A DNA stretch of 64,000 nt from Candidatus Gastranaerophilales bacterium (GTDB lineage Bacteria > Cyanobacteriota > Vampirovibrionia > Gastranaerophilales > Gastranaerophilaceae). The translations under genes and the position numbers were made by a program. The notes below the pieces were generated by a model. It had not been told where the DNA came from. It did not search any database and worked only from the letters and a program-made list of their open reading frames with translations. Numbering within the stretch: the stretch's first letter is position 1; the number at the start of each line of letters is the position of its first letter. Shown in pieces: positions 35,097 through 43,609 of this stretch. The stretch lies in the NCBI GenBank assembly GCA_900768915.1, contig CAAGEQ010000014.1, forward strand, positions 1 to 64,000, given 5' to 3'.

Positions 35097-36314
35097 ATGA
35101 AAAAATCAGTAAAAGATTTAGGTGATGTTAAAGGTAAAAGAGCCTTAGTTAGAGTTGATGTTAATGTTCCTCTAGATGCAGACAAAAATGTTACAGATGA
35201 TACAAGAATTCAGGCTATTATACCTACAGTTAAATTTTTAAAAGATAAAGGGGCTAAAATTATTTTAATGGCTCACTTGGGAAGACCACAAAAACTTAAA
35301 GAAGGTCAAAAATTAGAAGATTTATCATTAGAACCAGTTGCAAAATATATGTCTAAGGTTTTAGGTGAAGATGTTAAATTCGTTAAATCTCCAGTAGGTG
35401 AAGGTGCTGATAAAGAATTAGCAGACTTACAAGATGGACAAGTTGCTTTATTAGAAAATATTAGATATTACAAAGCTGAAGAAGCAAAAGATGATGATAT
35501 GACATTTGCTAAAGAATTAGCAAAATTAGGTGATTTTTATGTGAACGATGCTTTTGGTGCTGCTCATAGAAAACACACTTCAACTGCTAAAGTTGCTCAT
35601 TTATTAAGTCCAGCAGTTTCTGGTTTGTTGATGGAAAAAGAATTGAGATGTTTATCACAAGCATTAGATAATCCAACAAGACCATTTACAGCAATCGTTG
35701 GTGGTGCTAAAGTTTCTTCTAAAATTGGTGTTTTAGAAAACTTGTTAGACAAAGTTGATAATATGATTATCGGTGGTGGTATGGCTTATACTTTCGTTAA
35801 AGCAAATGGTGGTAAAATCGGTAACTCAATCTGTGAAGATGATCAAATTGAAGTTGCTAAGGCTATCGAAAAGAAAGCCGCTGATAAAGGTGTTAAATTA
35901 GTTATGGCTACTGATGTATTAGTTACAGATGATTTTTCTGGTAACGGTAAAAACGAATTCGTTAAAATCAATGAAATTCCAGACGGTTTTGAAGGTGTTG
36001 ATGCTGGTTTAGAATCAAGAAAAGCATTTGCTGAAGTGATTAAATCTTCAAAAACTATCTTGATGAACGGACCAGTTGGTGCATTTGAAAATCCAGCATT
36101 TGCTGAAGGTACAAAGGCTGTTTTGGAAGCAGTTGTTGAAGCAACTAAAAATGGTGCTGTTTCTGTTATCGGTGGTGGTGATTCTGTTTCAGCTGCTAAG
36201 AAATTCTTTAAGGCAGAAGATTTCACTCACGTTTCAACTGGTGGTGGTGCTTCTCTTGAATTTATTGAAGGTAAAGTATTACCAGGTGTTGATGCATTAG
36301 ATGATGCAGAATAA
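35097..36314 (+). CDS. pgk: Phosphoglycerate kinase
   Basis: 405 residues with the canonical RVDVNVPLD start region, the LMAHLGRP motif, FVNDAFGAAHRKHTST, and the C-terminal nucleotide site VIGGGDSVSAAKKF. It makes ATP from 1,3-bisphosphoglycerate in glycolysis. An upstream in-frame ATG at 35052 would add 15 residues, but AAAGGAAA sits just before 35097 and the family starts there. The codons favour GCT/GGT/GTT more than in the neighbours, as in a highly expressed gene. Confidence 0.97.
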   Translation: MKKSVKDLGDVKGKRALVRVDVNVPLDADKNVTDDTRIQAIIPTVKFLKDKGAKIILMAHLGRPQKLKEGQKLEDLSLEPVAKYMSKVLGEDVKFVKSPVGEGADKELADLQDGQVALLENIRYYKAEEAKDDDMTFAKELAKLGDFYVNDAFGAAHRKHTSTAKVAHLLSPAVSGLLMEKELRCLSQALDNPTRPFTAIVGGAKVSSKIGVLENLLDKVDNMIIGGGMAYTFVKANGGKIGNSICEDDQIEVAKAIEKKAADKGVKLVMATDVLVTDDFSGNGKNEFVKINEIPDGFEGVDAGLESRKAFAEVIKSSKTILMNGPVGAFENPAFAEGTKAVLEAVVEATKNGAVSVIGGGDSVSAAKKFFKAEDFTHVSTGGGASLEFIEGKVLPGVDALDDAE

Positions 36315-36334
36315 TTTTATAAACTATTCGTTTA

Positions 36335-36366
36335 AAGATGCTTAGTTTTTGCTAAGCATCTTTTTT
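36335..36366 (+). terminator. Terminator of pgk
   Basis: AAGATGCTTAG pairs with CTAAGCATCTT around TTTTTG and ends in a run of T residues. Confidence 0.9.
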
Positions 36367-36510
36367 GTTCTTGATTTTCTTGTTTGGTGTTGTATTATAT
36401 AATTGAATTGTTACTTTTTGTAAAGTAAATATATAAAATATGTCAATTATGAATATTGACCGATTTAAAAATATATAAGTACTGTGTAGAAAAAAGGAAG
36501 TGTTGTTATC

Positions 36511-37188
36511 ATGAGTATTGATGTTAATAAATTATCATTGAGTACGAATGTTCCAAAGGAATTAACAGAGATAAATAGGTTGAATTCGGAACCTATTAAA
36601 GAAGAAGAAACAGAAGAAAATACTGATGAGGTGGCTAAAAAACAAGAGAAAAAGTCAGACTCAAAAGATTATGAAAAGAATATGGATACATATAAAAAAT
36701 CTACGGTTGTATCTAATTCTATTGAGCAACAAATACAAGAGCAAAAAGCAAAAATTGATGAAATAAATAAGAATTTGGCTGTTTTACGTGAAAATTATAG
36801 TGAAACTGGTGATGCAGAAGATGATGCACGTTCTTTGAGATACAAAAAAGAACGTGATTTGTATAGAAAAGAGGTCGCAGAAAATAGTTTGAAACGTATT
36901 TTTGCAAATTGGACTAAAAAATTTAATGCTGACAAAACAGACAAATCTATTCAAAAACAGTATAATTCATCTAATTTAAAATATAAAAATGCAGATATAG
37001 AAAGAATTGCAGCGGATAAAGAGTATGATATAGCCGATGCTGATGCTTATGATGCAATTCAAGAGCACAATGCATCAAGTGCTCAATTGCTTAGTGGTTT
37101 GTGGGGGAAACGTGATGCGTATTGGGATTTAGCAAAGATGCAACAACGTTTGGCTTTTGCTAAGTTGAATGAAAATTTACGACAATAA
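36511..37188 (+). CDS. Coiled-coil protein, unknown
   Basis: A 225-residue, highly charged protein. The N-terminus is disordered and acidic (EEEETEENTDE), residues about 70-100 form a heptad-like coiled coil (EQQIQEQKAKIDEINKNLAV), and the rest is helical and ends near LAFAKLNENLRQ. There is no signal peptide or membrane segment. A ribosome site (AAAAAGGAAG) is 15 nt upstream, somewhat far. No family is recognised; a structural or adaptor role is possible. Confidence 0.6.
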   Translation: MSIDVNKLSLSTNVPKELTEINRLNSEPIKEEETEENTDEVAKKQEKKSDSKDYEKNMDTYKKSTVVSNSIEQQIQEQKAKIDEINKNLAVLRENYSETGDAEDDARSLRYKKERDLYRKEVAENSLKRIFANWTKKFNADKTDKSIQKQYNSSNLKYKNADIERIAADKEYDIADADAYDAIQEHNASSAQLLSGLWGKRDAYWDLAKMQQRLAFAKLNENLRQ

Positions 37189-37217
37189 AGACTTATTTAT
37201 AAACAAAATGAATTATG

Positions 37218-37243
37218 CCGATTATATTTTTAATCGGTATTTT
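37218..37243 (+). terminator. Terminator of the coiled-coil gene
   Basis: CCGATTA pairs with TAATCGG around TATTTT and is followed by TATTTTT. Confidence 0.7.
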
Positions 37244-37257
37244 TCTATTTTGAGGGT

Positions 37258-37287
37258 AAAAAAAACAGGTCGGATATCCTTCCTGTT
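37258..37287 (-). terminator. Terminator of the sigF-pilD operon
   Basis: AACAGG (37264-37269) pairs with CCTGTT (37282-37287); the inner part holds a GGATATCC palindrome. Eight T residues follow on the minus strand. Confidence 0.7.
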
Positions 37288-37371
37288 AAGATTTTACACT
37301 AGCCGAAATATAAATAGCATGTTTATTATACCTTTTATTTCGCATTAGTGCAACAAGTATTACAAATATCT

Positions 37372-38271
37372 TTAAATTAGATATAACAAGCAACTTATGG
37401 CAATAGCAGGTGCTAATGGGCAATATGATGGGGTTTGCTGAGTTTTTAGTGTAGCAATTAAACTACGTGTTAATTTATATGCAAAATACAACATGTTTGC
37501 TAAAATCACTATAAATACTGGGTTTAGGATTGTTGATGAGAAATTTCTCAAAACGTAAAGAAATAGGCATGTGATTATAAAAAATATTAAGTATTTTAAA
37601 GTTTCGGCTTTCTCATTACGCCAAAGTGTCATGATGTATGATGGTAAAATAAATATTACTTGAATAATGAGGGCGTAGATTAAATACATGAATAGATTTT
37701 CAAAACCTACAATTGTGCCAAATGCTCCAAGTAAATAAATATCGCCAACACCAAAAGTCTCTTTCTTAAATATTTTAAGTCCAATGTTTGTTAAAATTAT
37801 TATAATGCACGATGCGATTAGTCCACCTAGTATGGCATTAAATAAATCATATCGATTGAAAATTAATCCACATATCATAATTATAAACATTTGTGTTTTT
37901 GAAATTTCTTGTTTTTTTAGATCTGTAAATGCAAGTGTTAATAACATTGATAATGTTATGATAACTGATATTGCATCAAATTTAGATTGATATTTGTTGA
38001 ATGCAAATAAAAACATTATTAGACCGACGATTTCTATAATAGGATATTGAATACTAATAGGGGCATTGCAGAAGGCACATCGACCTTTTAAAATAAAATA
38101 TGATATGATTGGTATATTTTGCCACCAATGTAGTGGAACGTCGCATTTTGGACATTTTGATGGTGGAAATATTATACTTTCACCACTAAGAGTTCTAACA
38201 ATTAACACATTTAAGAAACTGCCCCAACATAATCCCATTAGACAGATTAAAATTGTTAGAAATGTGTCCAT
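37372..38271 (-). CDS. pilD: Prepilin peptidase / N-methyltransferase
   Basis: The 299-residue polytopic protein has the N-terminal GSFLNVLIVR motif. The four-Cys zinc motif (CPKC and CAFC) of the methylating class is present, as are the two aspartates of the A24 peptidase, in AFTDLKKQEI and GVGDIYLLGAFG. It cleaves and N-methylates type IV pilins and pseudopilins at the inner membrane. It is longer than the usual ~250-260 because of an added C-terminal hydrophobic region. Its ATG overlaps the stop of the sigma factor gene (TAATG), a telling link to pilus regulation. Confidence 0.93.
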   Translation of the reverse strand: MDTFLTILICLMGLCWGSFLNVLIVRTLSGESIIFPPSKCPKCDVPLHWWQNIPIISYFILKGRCAFCNAPISIQYPIIEIVGLIMFLFAFNKYQSKFDAISVIITLSMLLTLAFTDLKKQEISKTQMFIIMICGLIFNRYDLFNAILGGLIASCIIIILTNIGLKIFKKETFGVGDIYLLGAFGTIVGFENLFMYLIYALIIQVIFILPSYIMTLWRNEKAETLKYLIFFIITCLFLYVLRNFSSTILNPVFIVILANMLYFAYKLTRSLIATLKTQQTPSYCPLAPAIAISCLLYLI

Positions 38272-39065
38272 TATTCGTTATCCTGTTTTTTTATAATGTT
38301 GTACATGTAATTGAATGCTTTTTTAAGTTTTCTTGAAACCATCATTTGGTTAAGATTTAATTTTTGAGCAATTTCTGTTTGTTTCATATCTTCATAATAG
38401 AACAATTCAACAATTTCTTTATACTCTGCTGGTAGATTTTTAATAATATTATCAATTTCCATGTGCATGTCATATTTTTCAGAAAATTCTTTATAATCGT
38501 AAGCAGGTGTTAAATCACCAATAGAAGTTTTATTTCCATCAACACTGATTAATTCATCAAGAGATGCAACCTTTTTACGTCTATCAATATCAATAGCAGT
38601 ATTTACTTTTTGAATAGGTACATCAAGGGCTTCTGCTACTTTTTGGCTTGTCATATTGTCCATTTCTTCTTCACTTAAATCCTTAACGAAATTTTTGATA
38701 CGCATAGCCAATTCAATGATTTCACGTGGAACTTTAATTAAAGACACTTTGTCACGCATATAGTGCTGCATTTCACCAACTATTAAATAACCTGCATATA
38801 TTCTGAATTTTGGACATAATTCAGGATTATATCTTTTTATGGCTTTAACTAAGCCGATTGAGCCTGCTTGTACAAGGTCTTCTACAGGGTCTTCTGCACG
38901 TCTGGCAATGGAATTAGCAATTTTTTTGATTACAGGCATCATTGCAACGACTATTAAATTCATTAAACGTTTCTTTTTATGGTTGTTATTTGAATTTCTG
39001 TATGATTCTAACCAGTCTTGAATTTTTATATATATAGATTCGTCATTAGAGTTACTCAATTCCAT
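38271..39065 (-). CDS. SigF-like (group 3) sigma factor
   Basis: This 264-residue sigma factor has region 2 (DPVEDLVQAGSIGLVKAIKRYNPELCPKFRIYAGYLIVGEMQHYMRD, split here for reading), a region 3 segment with SQKVAEALDVPIQKV, and a region 4 helix-turn-helix MKQTEIAQKLNLNQMMVSRKL. It resembles the SigF/SigB group. In Cyanobacteria SigF controls pilin and motility genes, and here the gene is fused by a stop/start overlap to the prepilin peptidase gene, which supports a role in pilus expression. No anti-sigma gene is adjacent. AAGGGGGAT precedes the start. Confidence 0.85.
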   Translation of the reverse strand: MELSNSNDESIYIKIQDWLESYRNSNNNHKKKRLMNLIVVAMMPVIKKIANSIARRAEDPVEDLVQAGSIGLVKAIKRYNPELCPKFRIYAGYLIVGEMQHYMRDKVSLIKVPREIIELAMRIKNFVKDLSEEEMDNMTSQKVAEALDVPIQKVNTAIDIDRRKKVASLDELISVDGNKTSIGDLTPAYDYKEFSEKYDMHMEIDNIIKNLPAEYKEIVELFYYEDMKQTEIAQKLNLNQMMVSRKLKKAFNYMYNIIKKQDNE

Positions 39066-39165
39066 ATCCCCCTTGAGAGTAGAATAACATATACATGAGA
39101 AAAAATAAATATTATTTATGTAGAAATAAAATGTTGTGATATATTATATTGAGAAAGGGTGTAAT

Positions 39166-39699
39166 ATGTTATCAACTTCAGAATTTCCAACTGATTATAC
39201 TGTTATAGATATTGAAACAACAGGATTATCTCCAGATAAAAATAATATCATTGAACTTTCTGCTATAAAAATAAGAAATAATAAAATTATTGATACATTT
39301 ACTGAATTGATTAATCCTAATGAAAGAATAAATAGTTATATAACAAATTTAACGGGTATCACAAATTCTATGGTTGAAAATGCCGACACATTAGAACATA
39401 TTTTACCTAAATATGTGAATTTTATTGCCGATGATATAGTTTTAGGACATAATGTAAAGTTTGATATTAGATTTATTTCAAAAAACTTAGAAAAACTTTT
39501 TAATAATAGATTTAAAAATGAATCTATGGATACGATGAAATTATCAAGAAGATATTGTACAGATATCACTAGTCACAAACTTTCAAACTTGGCAAACTAT
39601 TTTAATATAGATTCAAAAGGTCACCATAGAGGTTTGAAAGATTGTGAAATGACGTATTATGTTTATGAAGGAATAAAAAACAAATATATTAACAAGTAG
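39166..39699 (+). CDS. DnaQ-like 3'-5' exonuclease
   Basis: 177 residues starting MLSTSEFPTDYTVIDIETTG. The DEDDh motifs are visible: D and E in VIDIETTGL, D in GHNVKFDIRFI, and HRGLKDCEMTY with the final His and Asp. It could be the proofreading epsilon subunit of DNA polymerase III or a stand-alone exonuclease; polC-type enzymes carry the same domain. The frame is open from 39136, but AAAGGG lies just before the ATG at 39166. Its stop touches the stop of the convergent TSCPD gene with no gap. Confidence 0.87.
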   Translation: MLSTSEFPTDYTVIDIETTGLSPDKNNIIELSAIKIRNNKIIDTFTELINPNERINSYITNLTGITNSMVENADTLEHILPKYVNFIADDIVLGHNVKFDIRFISKNLEKLFNNRFKNESMDTMKLSRRYCTDITSHKLSNLANYFNIDSKGHHRGLKDCEMTYYVYEGIKNKYINK

Positions 39700-39981
39700 T
39701 TATTTCACTACTGCAGATTTGTTTTTGTATTCGATAAGACATTTTGCTAATTGGTCAGGACAACTAGTACCTTTGTTACCACATTGAATACCTTGTAGAC
39801 GTTTGATAACTTCATCAACGGTCATACCTTTTACAAGTTGTGCGATACCAGTAAGATTACCTTGACAACCACCTAAAAATTCAATGTCATTGATAACATT
39901 ATCTATAATTGATACACCAATCATTTTTGAACATGTACCTGAAGTTTGAAATCTAATTATTTCTTCTTTTCCATTTGTCAT
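39700..39981 (-). CDS. TSCPD-domain protein
   Basis: The 93-residue protein is one TSCPD domain, with the name-giving GTSCPDQLAKCL near its end and conserved Cys in TSGTCSKM, GGCQGN and GIQCGNKGTSC. This domain also occurs at the C-terminus of some ribonucleotide reductases and as a stand-alone family; metal binding is likely but unproven. Its ATG overlaps the end of dgt by 4 bp, so it may help dNTP metabolism. GTGAGGAAAA precedes the start. Confidence 0.83.
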   Translation of the reverse strand: MTNGKEEIIRFQTSGTCSKMIGVSIIDNVINDIEFLGGCQGNLTGIAQLVKGMTVDEVIKRLQGIQCGNKGTSCPDQLAKCLIEYKNKSAVVK

Positions 39982-41012
39982 AATTTTTCCTCACTTTTAT
40001 TATCTATAGAGTACAACAATTTAAGAAAATTTTCATCTTTTGTTTTTGAGTTTAGTGGTCTTGGTATGAATTTTTCTTTATACTTTTCAATTGCATATTG
40101 GTCAGTCATACCAGAAATATAGTCTGTTACTAAACGTTCAATTTTTTTATCATCATTACAATATTGTTTTGAATAGTTTGTGTAATATTCAAATAATGTT
40201 CTTACTAAATGTTTTGCTTTGCCTTCTTCTGCTTTTGCTGGAGAGTCTATATAAATATTATTAAACATCCATTCTCTAAGAATTTTAGTATATCCCCAAC
40301 ATTCTTCGTCCATTGTTACTTTTTCTTTGTCCAAAGAACTATTTACAACAGAATATATCATTTTTGATAATCTTTTAGATGGATTTGATGAAAAATATTT
40401 TTTGCATTCTTTTGGCAAATCATTTTCTGTTATAATACCGGCTCTTATTGAGTCTTCAATATCGTGATTTATGTATGCAATTTTATCGGCATATTGAACA
40501 ATTTGTGCTTCTGCTGTTTTGGGTTTGAATCCCCAAGTGTGCGTTAAAATCCCATCAATTGTTTCAATGCAAAGATTCATTTTTTCTAATTCTTCAACGA
40601 CTCTAACACTCTGTATATTGTGGTGGAAACCATTGGATACAAGTTCGTTTAAAATAGATTCTCCACAATGTCCAAAAGGTGTATGTCCTAAATCGTGTCC
40701 TAAAGAAATTGCTTCAACCAAATCTTCGTTTAACTCTAATGCTCTTGCCATTGTTCTTGCAATTTGCGAAACTTCAAGAGTATGTGTTAAACGTGTTCTG
40801 AAATGGTCATCAAACGGTGCTAAAAATACTTGTGTTTTATGTTTTAGTCGTCTGAATGATTTTGAATGCAAAATTCTATCTCTATCACGTTGATATTCTG
40901 TTCTCAAATCAGATGGAGTTTCTTCTCGTTTACGTTTTGCAAATTTGCTTTTTGCTGCAATATCTCTTAGTGTTTTTATTTCTTTTTCTTCTAATTTTTC
41001 TTTAATTGACAT
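39978..41012 (-). CDS. dgt: dGTPase-like dNTP triphosphohydrolase
   Basis: 344 residues with the HD metal site of this family: RLTHTLEVSQIAR, then LGHDLGHTPFGHCGE, followed by a catalytic region with HHNIQSVRVVEELE. It hydrolyses dNTPs to deoxynucleosides and triphosphate, controlling the dNTP pool. The N-terminal HSKSFRRLKHKTQVF block is typical. The start has no obvious ribosome site. It is followed by the TSCPD gene in the same operon. Confidence 0.92.
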   Translation of the reverse strand: MSIKEKLEEKEIKTLRDIAAKSKFAKRKREETPSDLRTEYQRDRDRILHSKSFRRLKHKTQVFLAPFDDHFRTRLTHTLEVSQIARTMARALELNEDLVEAISLGHDLGHTPFGHCGESILNELVSNGFHHNIQSVRVVEELEKMNLCIETIDGILTHTWGFKPKTAEAQIVQYADKIAYINHDIEDSIRAGIITENDLPKECKKYFSSNPSKRLSKMIYSVVNSSLDKEKVTMDEECWGYTKILREWMFNNIYIDSPAKAEEGKAKHLVRTLFEYYTNYSKQYCNDDKKIERLVTDYISGMTDQYAIEKYKEKFIPRPLNSKTKDENFLKLLYSIDNKSEEKL

Positions 41013-41215
41013 AACTTAAGTACTCATTTTCTTAAATATTTTAACATAATTGTATGTATTTTCTACATTTTTATTTAACCACAAACAGAATATAATAGGC
41101 ATATAATCTAATGAAAATGTACAATTCACCTCATGGACTAGTAAAATATTCAAAAACATGCTATAATCAGTATATAAATTAGTCTGCATAATGGAAATTA
41201 GGAGTTAAAAACGAT

Positions 41216-42280
41216 ATGACAAATGCGTTAAGTAACGAAGAATTTGAAGCACTGTTAAATCAATATGATTACAAGCAAAAAAGAGGCGACCTTGTAAAGG
41301 GTATTGTATATGGTTATGATGGTGAAGGAGCAATTGTTGATATAGGTGCAAAATCAGCAGCCGTTGTTCCAGCAAAAGAAGTATCAAATGATAACAAAAA
41401 AGTTGAAGAAGTTCTTGAAAAAGGTAAAGAATATGAGTTTTTAGTTATATCTGATGCTGATGAGAATGGTAAATTTACTTTATCTAGAAAGAAAGTAGAT
41501 TTGTTCTATGCTTGGCAAGAACTTAAAAAATTAAAAGAAGCTAATGAAATTATTAAGGGCGAAGTTGTTCAGGTCGTTCGTGGTGGTTTATTAGTCGATA
41601 TTATTGGTGTTAGAGGCTTTGTTCCATCTAGCCAAATTCAAAATAGAACTATAGAATACAAAGTTGGCGATAAAATTGAAGTTAAAATTATTTCTCTAGA
41701 TGAAGAACATAATAACTTTGTTCTTTCTAACAAAAAGATTTATAGTGACTCTATTGAAAATGCTAAAGAAGAAATATTTAGTCAAATTGAAGTTGGACAA
41801 GTTATTAAAGGTAGAGTTGTTAGAGTTACTGATTTTGGTGCATTTGTTGATATTGGTGGTTTTGATTGCTTATTACCATTATCTCAAATCTCTTGGAAAT
41901 GGGTTGAACATCCAACTGATTTACTAAAAATTGGTGAAGAAATTGAAGTTGGAGTATTTGATGTTGATGTTTCAAAACAAAGAATTACTTTAAGTTTGAA
42001 ATCAATTACACCTGATCCTTGGGAAGCCGCATCAAAAGATGTTCATGAAGGCGACTTTAGAGAAGGGTTAATTACAAGGATTAAACCATTTGGTGCATTT
42101 GTTGAAATTTATGACGGTGTTGAAGCATTGCTTCCACATAATGAACTTATTGAATATCAAAATGAGAATAATGTTATTTTAGAAGTTGGTTCAAAAATAA
42201 ATGTTTGTATTCTTAAATTCAACCCTCAAGACAAACGTATTTCTCTAGGTTTTAAAAAGCCTGAAGAAAATGAAGGTTAA
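41216..42280 (+). CDS. rpsA: Ribosomal protein S1-like, four S1 domains
   Basis: The 354-residue protein has four S1 RNA-binding domains, each opening with a G-x-V pattern: KGIVYGYDGEGAIVDIGAK, KGEVVQVVRGGLLVDIIG, KGRVVRVTDFGAFVDIGG and EGLITRIKPFGAFVEIYDG. Six domains are usual in Proteobacteria and about three or four in Cyanobacteria and Firmicutes. S1 helps mRNAs bind the 30S subunit. TTAGGAG lies 13 nt upstream and a TATAAT at 41162-41167 could be the -10. The last codon overlaps the end of the convergent maf by 4 bp (TTAA). Confidence 0.9.
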   Translation: MTNALSNEEFEALLNQYDYKQKRGDLVKGIVYGYDGEGAIVDIGAKSAAVVPAKEVSNDNKKVEEVLEKGKEYEFLVISDADENGKFTLSRKKVDLFYAWQELKKLKEANEIIKGEVVQVVRGGLLVDIIGVRGFVPSSQIQNRTIEYKVGDKIEVKIISLDEEHNNFVLSNKKIYSDSIENAKEEIFSQIEVGQVIKGRVVRVTDFGAFVDIGGFDCLLPLSQISWKWVEHPTDLLKIGEEIEVGVFDVDVSKQRITLSLKSITPDPWEAASKDVHEGDFREGLITRIKPFGAFVEIYDGVEALLPHNELIEYQNENNVILEVGSKINVCILKFNPQDKRISLGFKKPEENEG

Positions 42281-42837
42281 TCATTCAACATAGATAAAAC
42301 AGTCTTTGTACAAAGACCAATAACATTTTCAAGACTTCCATCGAGTGCTTTTATGTAGCCTGATGGAAGTTCTTGTATTCCATAAGCACCGGCTTTGTCA
42401 TAAGGCTTAAAGTTATCTATATAATAATTTATCATTTTATCTGATAAATGTTCAAAAGTTACTTTTGTGGTAACTGCATTTATTTTAGTTGTGTTCTCAT
42501 ACTTATTTATAATGCAGATGCCAGTTACAACTTGATGTTCTTTACCACTTAGTATTTTTAGTGTATGAATTGCGTCATCGTGGTCAATAGGTTTTGTTAA
42601 AATTGTATTATTTAATACAACAACAGTATCAGCACCGATTATAATAGCATTTTCTTGGATTTCATCTGCGACATATTTTGCTTTGTTAAAAGCAAGATTT
42701 TCTATTTTTTCGTATGTGAAATTATGATTATCAAGTACTTCTTCATATTTTGAAGGATGTACTTCAAATTCTATACCTGTTTTTTTTAATAATTCTCTTC
42801 GTCTAGGAGAGTTTGATGCTAAAATAATTTTTCTCAT
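42277..42837 (-). CDS. maf: Maf-like nucleotide pyrophosphatase
   Basis: A complete 186-residue Maf protein: ILASNSPRRRELLKKTG at the start, the GADTVV motif, and the KPYDKAGAYGIQ segment near the end. Maf proteins hydrolyse (modified) nucleoside triphosphates and affect septum formation. The ATG lacks a ribosome site; a TAAAAT ends 6 nt before it. Confidence 0.95.
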   Translation of the reverse strand: MRKIILASNSPRRRELLKKTGIEFEVHPSKYEEVLDNHNFTYEKIENLAFNKAKYVADEIQENAIIIGADTVVVLNNTILTKPIDHDDAIHTLKILSGKEHQVVTGICIINKYENTTKINAVTTKVTFEHLSDKMINYYIDNFKPYDKAGAYGIQELPSGYIKALDGSLENVIGLCTKTVLSMLND

Positions 42838-42843
42838 AAATTT

Positions 42844-42849
42844 ATTTTA
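42844..42849 (-). promoter_or_regulatory. -10 box 6 nt before maf (leaderless candidate)
   Basis: TAAAAT on the minus strand with a 6-nt gap to the maf ATG; no Shine-Dalgarno sequence and no good -35. Confidence 0.3.
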
Positions 42850-42867
42850 GCATGGATATATTTTATA

Positions 42868-43308
42868 TTATTTTATATCACGTGAAACAATATTTGTTAT
42901 GTCTTCGCCACCATAAAATACTACGTTTTTGGCTAAGACAATATCATAATTGTTCCTCTTTGCACTTTCTAATATTTCATTTTTTAACTTTGATTCAATA
43001 ACAGATAATCTTGAAGAATATTGATTATCAATAAATTCTTTCTTTTTATTAAATTCAGTTGCATATTTGTCTTGTAACGTAATTATTTTTTGAGGATCTG
43101 ATTCTTTTGCTATTGCATTTTGTGCTTCCATGACAATTTTATTTAAAGATTGAATTTGCATGTTATGTTCTGATTTCAGTGCTTTGACTTCACTAGAATT
43201 ATTTACAATAGTTTGTATATCAACAACACCTATTTTATCTTGTGCAAAACTTACTTGTGCAAATGTTAATACACAACAAATAACAGTGAAAATTTTGAAT
43301 TGATTCAT
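42868..43308 (-). CDS. Skp/OmpH-like periplasmic chaperone
   Basis: 146 residues: a signal peptide (about 1-22, ending SFA), the opening strand KIGVVDIQTIV, a long charged coiled-coil arm, and the closing strand segment NYDIVLAKNVVFYGGEDIT. This is the Skp layout; Skp trimers carry unfolded outer membrane proteins across the periplasm. AAGGAAA precedes the start. A hairpin with a T tract lies in its probable leader at 43422-43460. maf follows 30 bp downstream. Confidence 0.85.
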   Translation of the reverse strand: MNQFKIFTVICCVLTFAQVSFAQDKIGVVDIQTIVNNSSEVKALKSEHNMQIQSLNKIVMEAQNAIAKESDPQKIITLQDKYATEFNKKKEFIDNQYSSRLSVIESKLKNEILESAKRNNYDIVLAKNVVFYGGEDITNIVSRDIK

Positions 43309-43421
43309 GTTTTTTTTTCCTTAGTTTGTGTTACGTTTTAAATTTAATATTTTTTTCATGAAATAAACAGAGTCATAAGTGTAAAAAGTTGAGTTATTAA
43401 AATCATGCTATAAATAATATT

Positions 43422-43460
43422 AAAAAAAATAAGGTCGAAATGCACTGATAATGACCTTAT
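43422..43460 (-). promoter_or_regulatory. Hairpin plus T tract in the skp leader, possible attenuator
   Basis: ATAAGGTC (43429-43436) pairs perfectly with GACCTTAT (43453-43460). On the minus strand the hairpin is followed by eight T residues. No minus-strand gene ends here, so it may be a premature terminator in the leader of skp, which starts about 110 nt further on. The rest of 43309-43609 holds the divergent promoter region, with a short GTGCCAC/GTGGTAC repeat at 43544-43561. Confidence 0.4.
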
Positions 43461-43609
43461 AACATAATATGAAGTTTTGTAACATAAATTAGTGATAAAT
43501 ATCAAAAAATAATATTTACAGATTTTGATATGATAGAATGGTAGTGCCACTGTTGTGGTACATAGACTTGGAAAGTAATAAATAGTATAAAGATAAGGGT
43601 AATTGTAAG

